Positions 47,698 through 59,591 of a stretch of DNA of 64,000 nucleotides are shown in pieces. The notes beneath the pieces were generated by a model. That model did not search any database, was not told the origin of the DNA, and was given only the letters and a program-made list of their open reading frames with translations. The stretch's first letter is position 1, and every line of letters starts with the position of its first letter. The DNA comes from Cercis canadensis (Eukaryota; Streptophyta; Magnoliopsida; Fabales; Fabaceae). The stretch covers positions 150,934 to 214,933 of the forward strand of contig QAOA01006583.1 of NCBI GenBank assembly GCA_003255065.1, written 5' to 3'. The translations under genes and the position numbers were made by a program.

Positions 47698-47845
47698 TAA
47701 TTTTTAATTAGGAATTTATAATTTTTCTTAAAAATTAAATTTTTATAGTTTCAATGTGATGTAATTGAGTTGGTGACATCACATTGAAACTATAAAAAAT
47801 TTAATTTAAGAGAAAAAAATTATAAATATCTAATTAAAAATTAAC
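47698..47845. repeat. 148-bp hairpin next to the foldback MITE
   Basis: TTTTTAATTAGGAATTTATA at left is inverted at right, and the arms run about 65 bases up to TTTCAATGTGATG / CATCACATTGAAA with a 15-base loop around 47775. Probably a separate small MITE. A transcript would form a long hairpin. Confidence 0.65.
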
Positions 47846-48372
47846 TCAAACTATAGAGTTGCACAATATAATTAAGAATTTATATTTGAAGATTTTATGA
47901 TATTACATGAGCATGTGATACTATACTAACGTGTTAAACATACGTAATTTTATATTTTATTAGATATAAATATAATTTATCTTATTTTCTCAAACAAACT
48001 TAAAAATAATTGACTTGTACATATGTCATTTATACATTAACTATTATCATGTAGTATGATATACTACATAAATATTAAAAATATCTAATAAACCTCAATT
48101 TATATTTAGTATAGTTTTGGTGGAGTCTAAAATTTATATGACTTGATTTATATATATTTTTAATAAATACTTCATAAAAATTATATTTAGGTAATATTAA
48201 ATAATTTATTTATGATTATTTTTAATAAAATAAGATAAAAAGTTATCAAATTTGAATTCATATTTAAAATCAATCATGATTATTTATTTTATGTTCTTAT
48301 GATTTTTATATAAAAAATATATTTTAAAAAATAAAAACATCTTAAATTGAGACGCATAAATAAGTTAAGAAT

Positions 48373-48825
48373 ATGATTTAAATATATTGCAGGTTTATGT
48401 AGTTTTGACATATTTTGAATCAGGTTCTTATAGTTTTTTTTTTTTTTTTTTTTTTTGAGGTCCTTATAATTTGATTTTTTTTTTAATTGGATTATTGTCA
48501 TCATCCCTGATTATAAATTAGTCAATTTAGTGTTGACATAGCAAATAATTTGTTTATGTGACAGTAAAAAAAAATAGACGTTGTGCTAAAATAACATAAA
48601 AATTGTCATCTCATTAACTTTTTTATGCACTTTTTTGGGTCAAAATTTGATAAGATAACAATTTTTGTGCTGCTTTGAGACTACGTTAACTTATTTTATT
48701 GTCACATAGACAAGTCATTTTGTTATGTTAACACTAAACTGATAAAACTATAATCGAGGATGATAAGAAGGACTTAATTAAAAAAAAATTGAACTATAAA
48801 AACACCAAAAAAAAAAACTAAATAA
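48373..48825. mobile_element. Foldback MITE, family 1 copy b
   Basis: The left edge contains TTTAAATATATTGCAGG. The arms include TTTATGTGACAGTAAAAA at left and its inverse TTTATTGTCACATAGACAAG at right. The right edge is less complete than in copy c. Centre near 48620. Non-coding. Confidence 0.65.
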
Positions 48826-49780
48826 TAAACACAACTATAGAATTTTAGCCACTGGTATAAAAACATCTTAAATTGAGATACATAAATAGATTAAAAATAT
48901 TAATATCTCAAATTTAGCTTGTTATAAACACAACTATAAAATTTTAGACACTTGTATAAATATTTTACTTTCTATTGTCAATATACTAAATAATAACTTT
49001 GTTATTGGAGGATAGCAATCACGGCATAATAATGATGAATTTAATAATTTGCTGACATGACACCTATGTAATGCCTGAAAAAGAGGCGTATCAATTTCAA
49101 AAACGTCTTTGAAACACGAAATGCATACCAACCTCTTTTTTTTGGTACGTTTCGAAACGCATTTTTGTGACTTCAAAATGCATTGAGGCGGTTTCCTTTA
49201 GTAGAATGACATCGTTTCACGTGCAGTGCGTATGCTCCTTTAGTGAAATGATGTCGTTTTGCACAATGCGAATTCAAAATTCGCACTGAAACGTGGCCGT
49301 TCCAAGCCTATGTGGTATTCTTCTCTAATTGGTTCAAGTGAGCCCCAAATTTCCTAATTTCTTCTTTGTTCTTCTTCAGTTCTACCAAGTAAAAAACTTG
49401 TACCAGTACCTATATAACATAGCATGGCACAAACTCAGCGTTGGTAAGAAAAACGATGTCGTTTTTAAGCATGAATCAAACAACTTGACATAATAAGCGG
49501 TTGACTAGACACAAACTCCCTTTGCAAACACGAATTGTATGCCAATACATGGTTTCACGTTTTATTGGAGGTAGTAAGTCTAAGATCACATAATTCACAT
49601 TGGGTTTAACTAGTTCTCTATATTTCAAAGACATATATTTAGTAGGAATGGAGAGCTTTACTTCATTGTTATGCTTTTTAATGTTCAACTTTTACTTTTT
49701 TTTTTCCTTGTCAAGAGCATATCTTACCCTTCTTTTTGCTTGTGTTCTGTCTTTCTTATTTCAAATAAAATGTCATCTTT
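48826..49780. other. AT-rich region upstream of the reductase relic
   Basis: No gene supported. A somewhat GC-richer part at 49190-49330 contains paired motifs (GAATGACATCGTTTCACG and GAAATGATGTCGTTTTGC). A TATA-like CTATATAAC sits near 49410. This could be the old promoter region of the reductase relic that follows. Confidence 0.4.
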
Positions 49781-49789
49781 AATTTTATT

Positions 49790-50743
49790 TTATTTTTGGG
49801 TTGGTGGGGTGGGGGAAGACTTGTACAGTCATTGTGAAAAATCGAAAACAGTCTTGTATGAAAAATTCAATCTTGCAGTGTTAAGGACAGCACCTGATGT
49901 TGGAAAGACTTTTCTCTTGATCAAGGCAAAAAATCAGGAAGTAGCAAAACAAAGATTGGAAACTGAAGCAAGTTTTGCTATTTTTCTTTTTCTATTCAGA
50001 TAGTTCACCTTCTAGCATCTGTGGATCCTTGTGTAACAGAAATTATTACTCTGCTTAATCAGATAATAGACTTTGATCCTCTTTAAGGGACTCCAAGAAT
50101 AGCATGGGAACTTTATATAAGGAATTCATTTCTTAATCTTTTTGTATCACATGAATATAGTCGAAGTTGGTTATATAGTCAAGGCAGTAATGCTCTATGA
50201 TCGAAGTTATGTTTTCTCTTGTTTTGATATGGGCATAGTATACTCTTCGGATACCATAGAATTGTCCTAATAATAATGATACCGAGTAAACTTAGATGCT
50301 AATCAATGTGAATCTCATGCATGCTTAGAACATAATGGTTTTTTCTAAAAATAACTTTTAGGTATGATGAAAGCACATAAACACAAGCACTTCTCGCCTC
50401 CTAAGCTTTGCCAAGACCTTCAAGAAATCTGTCTTTTCCTTCATATATCAATTGGTATGTTATCAAACACTGCAATATCGGAACAAGATGCTAAATCAAT
50501 TAATAGGGAGATTAAATCCATATGACAAAGTCTTGCAGCTTCTGTCAGTGGTGATAGACAAGGAATAATCAAGGAGAAGCTGTTTTATATGGGACAGAGC
50601 ATTGCTAGGGAGAAGGAAACCTCAGAAAACCAAGTTTCAGTCCCCTGCTGGATAAAGAAGCTGAAATCAAGTTGGCATCAAATTAAATAGAGTCTGTTAA
50701 TGAGATTGAAGCTATATGTAAAAGATGAAAATATGGGTTTCAT

Positions 50744-50776
<33 letters not shown>

Positions 50777-51545
50777 CAAACAACGTTCAATTACTTGTTC
50801 AGTTTTTTTTTAACACATCTCTTACTTGTCAAATAAGTAAAGTAGCACCATTTTGGTAGGGCAAAAATTCGTGGATGGAAAAATACTTACTCATTCACTA
50901 AGGCTATGGGTGAGATGCTGATAAATATCATGAGAGGTGATATATGTACCGGTTGTTATAATTCGCCCAGCCATGATTAAGAGAGCACTTATAGGGAGCC
51001 CTTCTTTGGATGGATACAAGGATATCGGTAATATTTATTCAATCACAATTTCTCCATCATAGTAAATCCATTGATCATTAACTCTTTATTTACTGTATCT
51101 TTTTCTTGTTTATGATTGAAAAGTTAGGGTGCTTGATCCAATAATCTTATCCTATGGGAAAGGGTCAGCTACCAGGCTTCAAAATCAGTAGTGGAATTGG
51201 CAATTAGTCCTATCTTTCTCTATTGCTTCATTGTATATGATTTACTAGAAAATTTTCTACAGTCACTTTAGCATTGAGTTTATTATACAGGTTCCTGTGG
51301 ACATGGTTGTCACTTGTCAATGCCAGTATAGCAGCTATGGTAAAGCATGGGACAGCCAGAAGATCTGAGCTAAATGTCTACCATGTTGCATCATCTGTTA
51401 TAAAGCAAAGTGGAGTGACAGTGGCAACCATTTTAGAAGCAAAGCTGCATCAAAGCTGGAAAGGAAATGCAGGAAGAAAGCAGAATATTTTATTCACATG
51501 GGTGAAATGTATGAGCCATACATGCTTTTTAAAGGAAGGTAAGTC
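49790..51545 (+). pseudogene. Fatty acyl-CoA reductase (FAR) gene relic
   Basis: Functional plant FARs reduce long-chain acyl-CoA to fatty alcohols for wax, suberin and sporopollenin. Ordered fragments of that protein are visible in shifting frames: LRTAPDVGKTFLLIKAKNQE (49880-49945); SFAKTFKKSVF near 50398; RQGIIKEKLFYMGQSIARE (50560-50620); EAEIKLAS near 50660; WKNTYSFTKAMGEMLINIMR (about 50873-50935) followed by VVIIRPAMI and STYREPFFGWIQGY; LDPIILSYGKGQLPGF (about 51131-51180); VPVDMVV then, one frame over, NASIAAMVKHG and ELNVYHVASSVI (51293-51410). The N-terminal NAD(P)-binding TGxTGFL motif and most of the C-terminal domain are not found. Several stops and frame changes show it is dead. 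It once had at least five introns. Confidence 0.82.
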
Positions 51546-51874
51546 ATGAACCTTCATTATACACTCAAAACACATAAACATACATTCCCTCTAATAATTT
51601 GACTATTTTATTTTCATTAGTACCAAGCAATTACTGTCATTTTTAAATGCGTAAACACAAACTGCACTTTTCTCTATTATATTCAAAACTGCTTAGCTGA
51701 GCATGGATATATCATATATACATGGCTTTTTGCTAGATTTGACAATGGCAATTAATACTCAAAAATTAATGGAAGAAACGTTCCATGAAGCAAAATAAAT
51801 ATTTTTCTGAGCTATCTGCCTCAATCATTTTCTCAATTTTTTTTCCTCTAACCCAACCTGCAAAGTTGAATGTG

Positions 51875-52247
51875 CTTTGGGCTATAAATACCCTTTAAAC
51901 TCTACCAGTTCAACTCGCACTGGCCTCTAAATTACAAACAAACACAAAATACTCACGTAGTTCACTTCTTATCATCTTCTTCATGGCCTCTTCCTCAAGA
52001 GGAACATAAGCGAGCAAAAGGGAAGCAAACATGCATGAAGCAATAAGTTGCCAAAACATGTGTCAAACGCCATTTCTTCTGGTCATAGAAATCAAGGTGC
52101 TAGATGTCAGATGTTCTCTTTTTATTGTGTACTCCATTCTCCTTTCCTTAGCGCATATTGCACTCAACTAAAAAAGGTTGCCAAACCAAATATAAGCAAA
52201 GCAAGTATGAAGCAATAGATCGTAATGAATAAAGCAGGTTAACTCTA
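51875..52247 (+). promoter_or_regulatory. Possible orphan promoter with short leader frame
   Basis: TATAAATACC at 51883 has good context, and an ATG 100 bases later (51983) opens only MASSSRGT before a stop. The downstream sequence is interrupted at 52249 by a MITE. No recognisable protein follows, so this may be the front end of a decayed gene. Confidence 0.25.
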
Positions 52248-52248
52248 A

Positions 52249-52709
52249 GAGTTTGTTTGGGAGTTAAAATTGTGAGAAAATGAGAGGAAATGAAAGAAAT
52301 AAATGTGTCAATCCCTTTGTTTGAGAGTTCAAGATTAAAAAAGGAAAGAACATCAATGAGTAATCTCAAACCTTTATATTTCTTTTTTGTTTTACTTTTG
52401 TGTTCCCCCAATTTGAAGGGTTTGGAGAGAAAAAATAGTAATTTATTATTATACCTCTATTTATTTCTTCAATTTTTTTAAATACTATTTAGATAATATT
52501 AAATCTTATATTAAATATATTTACTTTATAAATAAAGGATAAATTTATAAAATTATAAATTTTTATTTCTTTCATTTCCTTTTTTCCCCTTTTGCTCATT
52601 TTAATCATTTAAGCAAAGGAGAGGAAAACCCTTCATTTTTCCTTCCCTTTTTTTTTTTCTCCTTTTTCTCTCCTCTCCTCTCCCCGCAAAAAAACTTCCA
52701 AACAAACCC
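52249..52709. mobile_element. Tourist-like MITE, second copy
   Basis: Flanked by TAA on both sides (52246-52248 and 52710-52712). Ends GAGTTTGTTTGGGAG and CTTCCAAACAAACCC are inverse to each other. Purine-rich left half and pyrimidine-rich right half match the design of 31995-32393. About 460 bp, non-coding. Confidence 0.75.
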
Positions 52710-52814
52710 TAAAAGGTGATAATGGTAATAAAAGCTTGAGGCAGCTGATCAATGGAGACGAAAAAGAGAAAATGGAGATGGGTGAATGAGAAAATTCACT
52801 AGGCCAACTCTTCA

Positions 52815-52980
52815 ATGAAGAAGAGAAGGCAACAACAAGAAAGCCTGCAAGGTTTGAAGTTCAAAAAACGTCTGGTGCGTCGTTATACCAAAGTTTTGAG
52901 CCACTTGATGAAGGCCAAGCCTGTCCTCATACAGGAGAGTCTGGGAAGAAGCCTATTTTCAAGTTTCAATGTAGGAATTT
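52815..52980 (+). CDS. Possible short basic open frame, unrecognised
   Basis: Opens MKKRRQQQESLQGLKFKKRL and continues basic for about 55 codons before running into poly-T and the N gap (53019-53131), so its end is not visible. No family recognised. It may be an exon of a gene lost in the gap or chance coding. Confidence 0.2.
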
Positions 52981-53018
52981 TTGGTTTTCCAGGTGGTTTT
53001 TTTTTTTTTTTTTTTTTT

Positions 53019-53131
53019 NNNNNNNNNNNNNNNNNNNNNNNNNNNNNNNNNNNNNNNNNNNNNNNNNNNNNNNNNNNNNNNNNNNNNNNNNNNNNNNNNN
53101 NNNNNNNNNNNNNNNNNNNNNNNNNNNNNNN
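53019..53131. other. Assembly gap (113 N) between T-runs
   Basis: Bounded by long T tracts on both sides. A further T tract of about 50 bases lies at 53492-53544, with a lone N at 53550. Homopolymers probably blocked assembly here. Confidence 0.95.
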
Positions 53132-53489
53132 TCTTTTTTTTTTTTTTTTTAAAAGAACTTTGGTTATATTTTCTTGAGTATTGGCAAAGAAAACTTTTTT
53201 TCTTCTTCTTGGTACCGAAGGCCTTTTATCTAGATCCGGGATATGTAATAATCAAATCTTATATTATGTTAGTGTTTTTTTAGTTTATGTTTAGCTGAAG
53301 CATAGTTACCAAGAAGGTGGTATGTTTCGATTGGTGGTTAATTTAGGTAGAGATACGTGATACACTAAAATTTAGCTCTATCTATATAATAGTAAGAAAA
53401 AAAACAAAGATAATCATACATATATTTCGTAAAAAGCATGTAAAACAAGTATTGAATTAAAATTTTGAGTGACCCAAGGTTTTAATCTC

Positions 53490-53544
<55 letters not shown>

Positions 53545-53732
53545 CAAAGNAAAGAGAGTACATAGTAGAAATAAAACACTTGACACCAATCCTATAACTC
53601 TTATGATTAGAGAATGTGTCACTAGACCCATAGACCAACGACTAAATCTCTATGTACCAATATATATATATATATTTTTTATCAACCTTACCAACTATGA
53701 CTTTTTCTCTTTTGTTGCCCTACATAATTTAT

Positions 53733-54231
53733 AGGTTTAAATGTATTGCATGTTCCTATAATTTGGACGAATTTTTAATTAGGTCCTTATAGTTTTTTTT
53801 TTTTTTTTCTTCTTTTGGGGTCCTTATAATTTTAATTGGGTTCCTATTGTCACCCTCTGATTATAATTTTATTAGTTTACTGCTAACATAATAAAACGAC
53901 TTATTTATGTGACAATAAAAAAAGTTGATGTGGTGCTAAAGTAATACAAAAATCATTTTTTCACCAAATTTTGGCTTAAAAAAGTGCATAAAAAAGTTAA
54001 TGATATGATAATTTTTGTGCAATTTTGGCGTCACGTCAATTTTTTTTTTGTCACATAGACAAGCTGTTTGCCATGTCAACACTAAACTGACAGAGTTTTT
54101 AACTGAGGTTGATAGAAGGGACCCAATAAAAAAAAAATTTAAACTATAAAGACTCCAAAAGAGAAAGAAAAAAAAAAAACCTGATTCAAAATTTGTTTAA
54201 ACTATAGTAACATACAATACATTTAAACCTA
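53733..54231. mobile_element. Foldback MITE, family 1 copy c (most complete)
   Basis: Ends AGGTTTAAATGTATTG and CAATACATTTAAACCT are perfect inverses. The arms contain TTTATGTGACAATAAAAAAA / TTTTTGTCACATAGACAAG and pair around a centre near 53980. This copy defines the family ends for the copies at 47235 and 48373. Non-coding. Confidence 0.8.
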
Positions 54232-54446
54232 ATTTTTATTATTTTCCTTTTTTCTTTAGTTCAAGTCCCAAACGGCAAACTAAAGTTAATTTAAATTGAC
54301 AAGTCTCCCGACAGTCATTGATCTCCTTTTACTGTTGCAAATCTGAAACTTTTTCATGTTTGTCCATCCTTTCTATTAGAAACAAATGGCACTCTACCGT
54401 TCATATAATACACACAACTTTTCAGAGAAATGTACTTTATAGGAAT

Positions 54447-54560
54447 GTACTAGATGTGGTTAGTGATAAGGATTTTTAGCTAGTTTACCATTGAAGCTTT
54501 GAGTTCAAACCTCATTACCCTAATGAACCATGTGCAAAAGGATCCATCAGTCAAGCAATT
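54447..54560 (+). mobile_element. SINE-like tRNA-derived fragment
   Basis: GGTTAGTGATAAGG resembles an A box, and GAGTTCAAACCTC, 38 bases on, resembles a B box, the layout of a tRNA-derived SINE head. No poly(A) tail or clear target duplication, so it is a fragment or a coincidence. Confidence 0.35.
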
Positions 54561-55149
54561 CAGACTTGTCTTTGTCAAGTGGCTGTTGTTTGATATCCAT
54601 TTTTCTGGATAAGAGTGAAAATCAAGAAATCAAGAAAAGAAAAATAATAACCAATATCATATCACTATATACATCATTATCTACATTTTCAATATTATTC
54701 ATTAATGTTCTTTGATTCTTCTAAATATTCATTCTAATAATCACCCTCTAATCTTTACAAATATATATTTCACTACAAATTGGAGACATGTTCTATCCTG
54801 TATGGACACAAATCAGCGAAAGAAGCACGAAAAATGGAGAAATAAAAGAGAAAGTAGAATAAAGTAGCGAATAATTTCTAATCCTCTATCTGACTAATAA
54901 AAGAGAAAGTAGAATAAAGTAGCGAATGATTTCTAATCCTCTATCTGACATTTGATTATCTCTTTTCCAACTGGACATCTTATGTTGGTCCACGGGATTG
55001 GATGTATATGTACTTATCTTTAGCATTATCCCTGATAGGATTTCATCTTCAGAAAACGAAGTTCCCACTTAAGCCAAGATGCTGCTTAAATTTTTTTTCA
55101 GTTTAATTACTTAGTCTCAAAGGAATAAACAGATATAAACTAATCAAAC

Positions 55150-55290
55150 TAGGTCTAGAAGACTCGAATTTTACTCTCAAAAATATTATTACACTAACTT
55201 GATCTAGAAGACACGAGTATTAATCTATAAAGAGAATTACTCTAACTAGGTCTAGAAGACTCGAATTAACTCTATATAATGCACTCTCAA
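55150..55290 (+). promoter_or_regulatory. bHLH gene promoter: TATA box and three repeated motifs
   Basis: TATATAAT at 55273-55280 is 130 bases before the start codon. Upstream, the motif AGGTCTAGAAGACTCGAAT occurs near 55150 and 55245, and a variant GATCTAGAAGACACGAGTAT near 55201, spaced about 45-50 bases. They may be binding sites or just a decayed tandem repeat. Confidence 0.5.
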
Positions 55291-55411
55291 TTCTCAGTTG
55301 TTGTATATATTAGACAACTACTATTATATCACCAAATTTTCTATTACCTAACCTTCATTATATTATTGCCAAAGTTCTTGGAATAATCCATTCTTCCTTA
55401 TTCCTTTAGAT

Positions 55412-57302
55412 ATGAACATAAACATGGACATAATAAACCAGCAGTTTGAAGAGCTTATCAATCCTTATGGCAAGTTATCAGATTTGGGTACCAGCAACAA
55501 CGATTTCTCAGTGGAAAACACCTCGAGCTTCCAGTGGCAGCTACAACAAGACAATACAAGGGACTTAGGTCACAACCTTGTCTGTACTTCGGTTTCTGAT
55601 TGCGCAAATGAAAGCAAGACGCAGAAACTAATGCATGAATCACCATACAAAACAAAAAAGGTTTTATTTACAGTAATTGGATAGATGAAACCACATGTTA
55701 AGCCCCAAGTTTTTTTTTTTTCCTCTTCATATTAATTTGTTAATCCTTAAAATTGTTTTCTCTTTATCTAAGTTTGAAGTTTCTATTAAACTAGTGTTTC
55801 TAAGTTAATTAACGTGTTTTGATTTTAATCTTTTCAGAACTTAGGAAAGGGGAAAAGGAGGACAGAAAAGAAAGAAGAGAAACCTAATGAAGTTGTTCAT
55901 GTTAGAGCAAGAAGGGGACAAGCTACAGATGGTCATAGTTTAGCAGAAAGGGTATGTTTCCACTTAAACCTTTTGACTATGCTGCTGCAATATATAGAAT
56001 GCATGATCAGTAATACAAAGTTTAGTATATTTTTTCCTCAGGTCAGAAGAGAAAGAATCAATAATAAATTGAGATACTTGAAAGAGCTTGTTCCTGGATG
56101 CCATAAGGTAGAACTTTTGTTCTATACATAGGGATTTTCTTCATTGAGATAAGTATTAGCGATTAGTCTTTAATTCATTTAACAAAACAACAATAATTTA
56201 ACAAACAGGGAATGGGTATGACAGTGATGTTGGATGAGATAATCAATTATATCTGTTCCTTGCAGCATCAAGTTGAGGTATGTTTAAGTGAGGATATCTT
56301 CATTAGATTTAGTGCAGTACTGAAATTAAGTTAAAGCAGTGAAGCTTACTTTTTTCTTTTTGAATAACTTTTTGTCTTTGCACTTCCTCCAATTAGTTTC
56401 TCTATAAGGAGCTCGCGGTTGCATCTTCTTCTTACATGAACTTGGAGAAAAACACAACCAAAAAAGTACAGGTGTGCTACTTCTTGCTCATCTAAAGCTT
56501 GAATTATATCCATTTCTTGCTTTTCTTTTTCCCTCTCAGTTCTCATATGTTTGATCCCAACTTTTTTTCTTTGTGCAATCAGATAAAATGTTTAATACCA
56601 AATAGGGTACAATACAAATTGTTTTCCCAAATGACAAATATGTGGGTGGATAAAATATATATTTAGGAAATTTTGAAAAGGAAAAAATCATCTTGCACGT
56701 TGTGTTTAAGATAATATTTAAATTTTGAATCATATAGAAGAAGTTTAAGTGAATCTAATTAAATTCAGATGTTACCAATTATTGTTTAGAGTGTGAAGTA
56801 GTATAAGACGGAAAAAAGAGTGTAAAATAGTATATATATAATGAGTATATAAGTAACATTACTCTTATGGAAATAGACTTAGNACCAATTATTGTTTAGA
56901 GTGTGAAGTAGTATAAGACGGAAAAAATAGTGTAAAATAGTATATATATAATGAGTATATAAGTAACATTACTCTTATGGAAATAGACTTAGTTTATTAT
57001 GATGGCAAAAAAAAGAAACTAAAGACGTGGTTTATTAGAACTCTGAAGTCTCAAACGAGATGATTGAATCTGATCTATATTATGAGTGTGTAACAGGACC
57101 ATATTCCTGTTGTTTCTTGTATGATAGTGTTAAACTGTTAGTGAGGATAAATGATTATTTCCTTTAGGGGACACCCGGGACAGCTTCACATGAAATACTG
57201 AAGGAGAGGGAGACATGCATGTTTGATGAACAGACAATATGGAGTACAGATATGTGCAACTCGGCATGGCCTGCCCCTTTTAACTCCAACTTTTCATTTT
57301 GA
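55412..57302 (+). CDS. bHLH transcription factor, BEE/bHLH75-like (subgroup XII)
   Basis: Six exons: 55412-55660, 55838-55951, 56042-56107, 56209-56277, 56397-56471, 57168-57302, all phase 0, 235 aa. [20 protein letters not shown] is the signature of the BEE/CIB-like subgroup. His116, Glu120 and Arg124 form the H-E-R set that reads the E-box/G-box. Helix 1 and loop read [15 protein letters not shown], and helix 2 reads [20 protein letters not shown]. Members act in the nucleus in brassinosteroid, light and growth control. The N-terminal part is Asn/Gln/Ser-rich with no named domain. Helix 2 has ICSLQHQ where relatives usually have VQSLQNQ. Intron 5 contains a 109-bp N-joined repeat (56774-56992). 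Which member it is cannot be told by eye. Confidence 0.94.
56774..56992 (+). repeat. 109-bp N-joined repeat in bHLH intron 5
   Basis: Bases 56774-56882 recur at 56884-56992 with one difference, across N at 56883. Probable unmerged contig overlap; coding exons unaffected. Confidence 0.85.
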
Positions 57303-57459
57303 GGACTCCCAGCAATAGTCATTTTCGACTGTTACTTTGGATCTTCTCCTCATAAAAGTGTCACGTGTATTATTTCTAAATTTTTCTGTAAATTTTGCAA
57401 ACCTATAATATAATTAAGGGTTTCAGTTAGTTTATTTAAAAGATAGTACACATGAGAAA

Positions 57460-57630
57460 TGTTATCAACAATATATCACTTTGTATAAAGAGAACATGCA
57501 AAGTGATTGTTACACAAGTACATATCATATAGGATCTCCTAAAAAGGTAGATGTCTCAAGTTTGAATCCTCATTCTCCCATATTCTCAACTAGAAAATCT
57601 AGCTCTATATCTATCTATGACAAAAAATAA
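57460..57630 (+). mobile_element. SINE-like fragment
   Basis: GTAGATGTCTCAAGTTTGAA with following TCCTC is a B-box-like motif. It is followed by AAATCTAGCTCTATATCTA and a CTATGACAAAAAATAAAA tail. The tail matches the minus-strand SINE at 61911-62052 (CTAGCTCTTGTCTATCTAAT then GACACCC-poly(A)), so both belong to one family. Confidence 0.45.
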
Positions 57631-58290
57631 AATTCAAAACATGCACTTACAGAATAACAAATACTATATGAAATCTTCAGTACAATATATTTGGAAATAA
57701 TACCCCAAAGTAAACTTCTACATTTTTCTTTATATACTCAAAGGCGAATAAAAGCATATGGCTCCAGATCTTGGCAAAACTGTGAGAAAAACACTCAATC
57801 TGCTACAATGAGCTCAAATGTTATGTTTAACTGAAGTATCATCTTTACAAAACATATGAAATATGATACAAATTTTTTGAGATCAACTCAAAATAGAGGC
57901 TAAATTTGAAGGATTAAACCCCTAGAACATTAGATCTGTCTTTAAGCAAGGAGAGTGTAATATGCAATTAGCATATCAGAATAATTTATTAGAGAAACAA
58001 ACCAAAACACACAAAAAACATAAAACAATTAAACAAAACGGACGAATAGGACTGCCGCCACACAAGGTAAGGGAGCTCCAAAGCAGATCACAATAAAGAG
58101 GGACGAGAGAAGGAGGCTGAGAACCTTACAAAGAGGAGAAGAGGAGAAACAAGAAAAAGGGCTGGACTTGCTGAAAAAAGCTGCACTTAAGGGCAATAGG
58201 GGAGTTGGACCTTGCTAGAAAAGAGCTGTAGAGGTGAGAGAGTTTTTAGAGAGAAGGTAGAGCTTCTCTCTCTTACCCAGATGTTTCTGG
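57631..58290. other. Intergenic DNA, possible retroelement tail
   Basis: No gene seen. The stretch 58030-58290 is GC-richer than its surroundings, with GGAGAAGAGGAGAAACAAG and AGAGAAGGTAGAGCTTCTCT (a short palindrome), and could be an untranslated part of a retroelement. I cannot name it. Confidence 0.3.
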
Positions 58291-59400
58291 TAATGTATTA
58301 TATCTGATTGTTGGTGGAAAACAAAATAAAGTCTAAGGAAGAGAAGAGCATCAAACAATAGAGAAATACGAAGGAAATATCAATTAATGGTTTCTCATAT
58401 CCTTCTTCAATGTAAATGGCATACACTTCCATAGGACTTCATTTGGAAAAATAACAAAATAATTAACATGACCGACTCTATTTGTTAATTGGCCATGTAA
58501 CTTCAAATGCTATCAATTATACTTGAAAGACACTACCACCATAGGGAAATTTGTTATGAGGAAAAGCTCTGGCTTTAGTGTTACAGTCTATCACATGATA
58601 CCCGAAGTGATTTTATAGTTAACTGCTAAACATCATAAGTTTATTAGAAACCAAAAATTTTGAGATAAAAAAATGGTTAAGTTCATAACATATGTCTGAA
58701 ACCTATATACATGCCTTGTTAATTAAAAGGCATGTCAGTTGTTAGAAGACGAAAATTTAATATGGGAAGGGAATGTGATGACATAAAGTGAAAGTGATCT
58801 CACAACATATACATATGAACTTTAGATTCTTTTCTTAATGTATGCCTCATTACAATGAATTGGACCAGGTTAGATGGTTCTGCACAAAAAGACGAATTAA
58901 TAGGCCTTATAGCAAAACAGCGAGACCCCAACGAAATGAGAAACACATTCAATAGAAACAAATAGCAATTATACCAAAAAGACATGTAAGGAACACCATG
59001 ATGTCCCAAACGCCAAAAAAAAACTTCAGATCAACTACTCATAAACTGTTAAAAAAAATAACCGTTACTTGGCTTCCCGCTCGATCATCTCTTGTGCTGC
59101 AAAATTTTCCGTTAGGCCCAGAAAAGCTTCATTTGTCAGCTAACATTGTGGGGCACCTGTATCTTGGACACAATTCAATTGCTGCTTTTGTCGGGTCAGA
59201 TTGCACAAGCCATGCATGAGGCCAAAGATATAACAAGCATGATTTTGAAACTTCAATTCATGCGCAGGGATAGGGACTTTACAACATCAATTTATCAAAC
59301 ATCACTAAATTTGTCTACCATAGAAGTCATGATAAATTACTTGAACATTAACTAAAGATAAGAAATCATCATAAACTCTTGTCTAGAAAGTACAATGCAG
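58290..59400 (+). repeat. Duplicated F-box downstream flank, copy 1
   Basis: Aligns with 62080-63740 in the same orientation. Anchors include AACACCATGATGTCCCAAAC and GCAAAATTTTCCGTTAGGCC. It lies just beyond the 3' end of the F-box gene at 59592-60710 and likely includes its 3'UTR or distal flank. Short open frames in it are not conserved between copies. Confidence 0.8.
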
Positions 59401-59591
59401 CAAAGGACAACACAATATCTTAACACAGCAGAAAGTGGATAAACTAGGCAGTTAGCTAGTCTTACAACCAGTTCCACAATAAAAATTTAAATTGTAGAAA
59501 CATGCTGAGGAGCTCCCATAAGTGAAGAACAACCAATCAAATGATGTCTCCAGGCGAGCCTGCCATCACTACCTCCTGTTTTGCACAGTTG

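Noticed and set aside
48289-49176. Short Lys-rich frames on minus
   Set aside because: Driven by A/T homopolymers inside and next to foldback MITEs.
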